DNA of 5,755 bases from Phycisphaeraceae bacterium (lineage in GTDB: Bacteria > Planctomycetota > Phycisphaerae > Phycisphaerales > Phycisphaeraceae): positions 1-5,755 of the forward strand of contig JAJDCV010000251.1 in assembly GCA_029260675.1 (NCBI GenBank). The letters run 5' to 3'. Below the pieces are notes generated by a model. It was not told the origin of the DNA and did not search any database. It was given only the letters and a program-made list of their open reading frames with translations. Of the stretch, positions 5,519-5,755 are shown piece after piece. Each line of letters opens with the position of its first letter. Position 1 is the first letter of the stretch. The position numbers and the translations under genes are program-made.

Positions 5519-5755
5519 ATGACAAAGATCCCTCTACGAAGCGCCGCGACTTGTCGCGCCGCCTCTGAACTCCTGCGCCGCCCCCACCCAATCACATTCG
5601 TCATTGCACTGGTGATATCCACGTTGACAGGAACCCCCGCCATGCACGCCGCCCCCCCGGCGGAGGGTGCTTCCGCACCCGGCTCCCCAACACCGCCCAA
5701 CCGCAGCGAAAAACTCCACGCCGACCCCCCCGACCAGTTCAGCACAATCACCGAC
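5519..5755 (+). CDS. Probable exported, proline-rich protein, N-terminal 79 residues (3' end outside window)
   Basis: The frame starts at the ATG at 5519, 20 bases after the previous stop, and is open to the right edge. The N-terminus MTKIPLRSAATCRAASELLRR is basic. A hydrophobic core follows (ITFVIALVISTLTG, residues about 25-38), then a likely signal-peptidase region around TPAMHA-APP (residues about 40-48). The mature part seen so far is rich in Pro, Ala and Ser, a typical low-complexity linker, and its last visible residues are DQFSTITD. An internal ATG at 5642 is unlikely as the start because it lies after the hydrophobic core. No strong Shine-Dalgarno site is visible. Function cannot be guessed from this fragment. 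It is probably co-transcribed with the small acidic protein gene. It is not sucD. Confidence 0.6.
   Translation, partial: MTKIPLRSAATCRAASELLRRPHPITFVIALVISTLTGTPAMHAAPPAEGASAPGSPTPPNRSEKLHADPPDQFSTITD

Noticed and set aside
5255..5572. CTCTGAACTC shared between the end of the palindrome (5255-5264) and the start of the 5519 gene (5563-5572)
   Set aside because: Ten-base matches arise many times by chance in a window this size. The second site has only a weak, differently built hairpin before it.

Overview
The window looks like chromosomal DNA from a GC-rich member of the Planctomycetota, most likely Phycisphaerae-like. This rests on three signs read directly from the sequence. SecA carries large insertions not present in the E. 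coli protein. The 557-residue exoprotein has an N-terminal LEPR-XLL-type motif (LEPLEARVLLSG). Several genes have weak or absent Shine-Dalgarno sites. The class-level assignment is inference.

Left half, minus strand, read right to left from about 3693 to 1. First comes a LEPR-XLL exoprotein with an apparent Ig-like region followed by beta-solenoid-like repeats (GTG start at 3693, stop at 2020). Next is a small protein with a predicted signal peptide (ATG at 1974 or TTG at 2001, stop at 1579). It begins only 18-45 bases after the exoprotein stop, so the two probably form an operon. After a 166-base gap comes secA (ATG at 1412), which runs off the left edge with its first 470 codons present. 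SecA is the motor of the Sec export pathway. The two upstream proteins are probably exported, but nothing shows that the adjacency is functional.

Middle, 3694-3938: a divergent intergenic region, more AT-rich than the surroundings in parts. It holds a reasonable sigma70-type promoter candidate for the rightward gene and no convincing promoter for the leftward one.

Right half, plus strand. sucC (3939-5138) encodes the beta subunit of succinyl-CoA synthetase, complete and well conserved. No sucD follows it within the window. A 162-base intergenic stretch (5139-5300) instead contains a 12-base direct repeat, a perfectly paired double-hairpin element shaped like a three-way junction, and a 9-base direct repeat. 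Then come a 65-residue acidic protein of unknown function (5301-5498) and, 20 bases later, the start of a probable exported proline-rich protein that runs off the right edge (5519 onward).

No tRNA, rRNA, CRISPR array, transposase or phage gene was seen. The least explained parts are the 5139-5300 palindromic region, the two small unknown proteins, and the SecA insertions.
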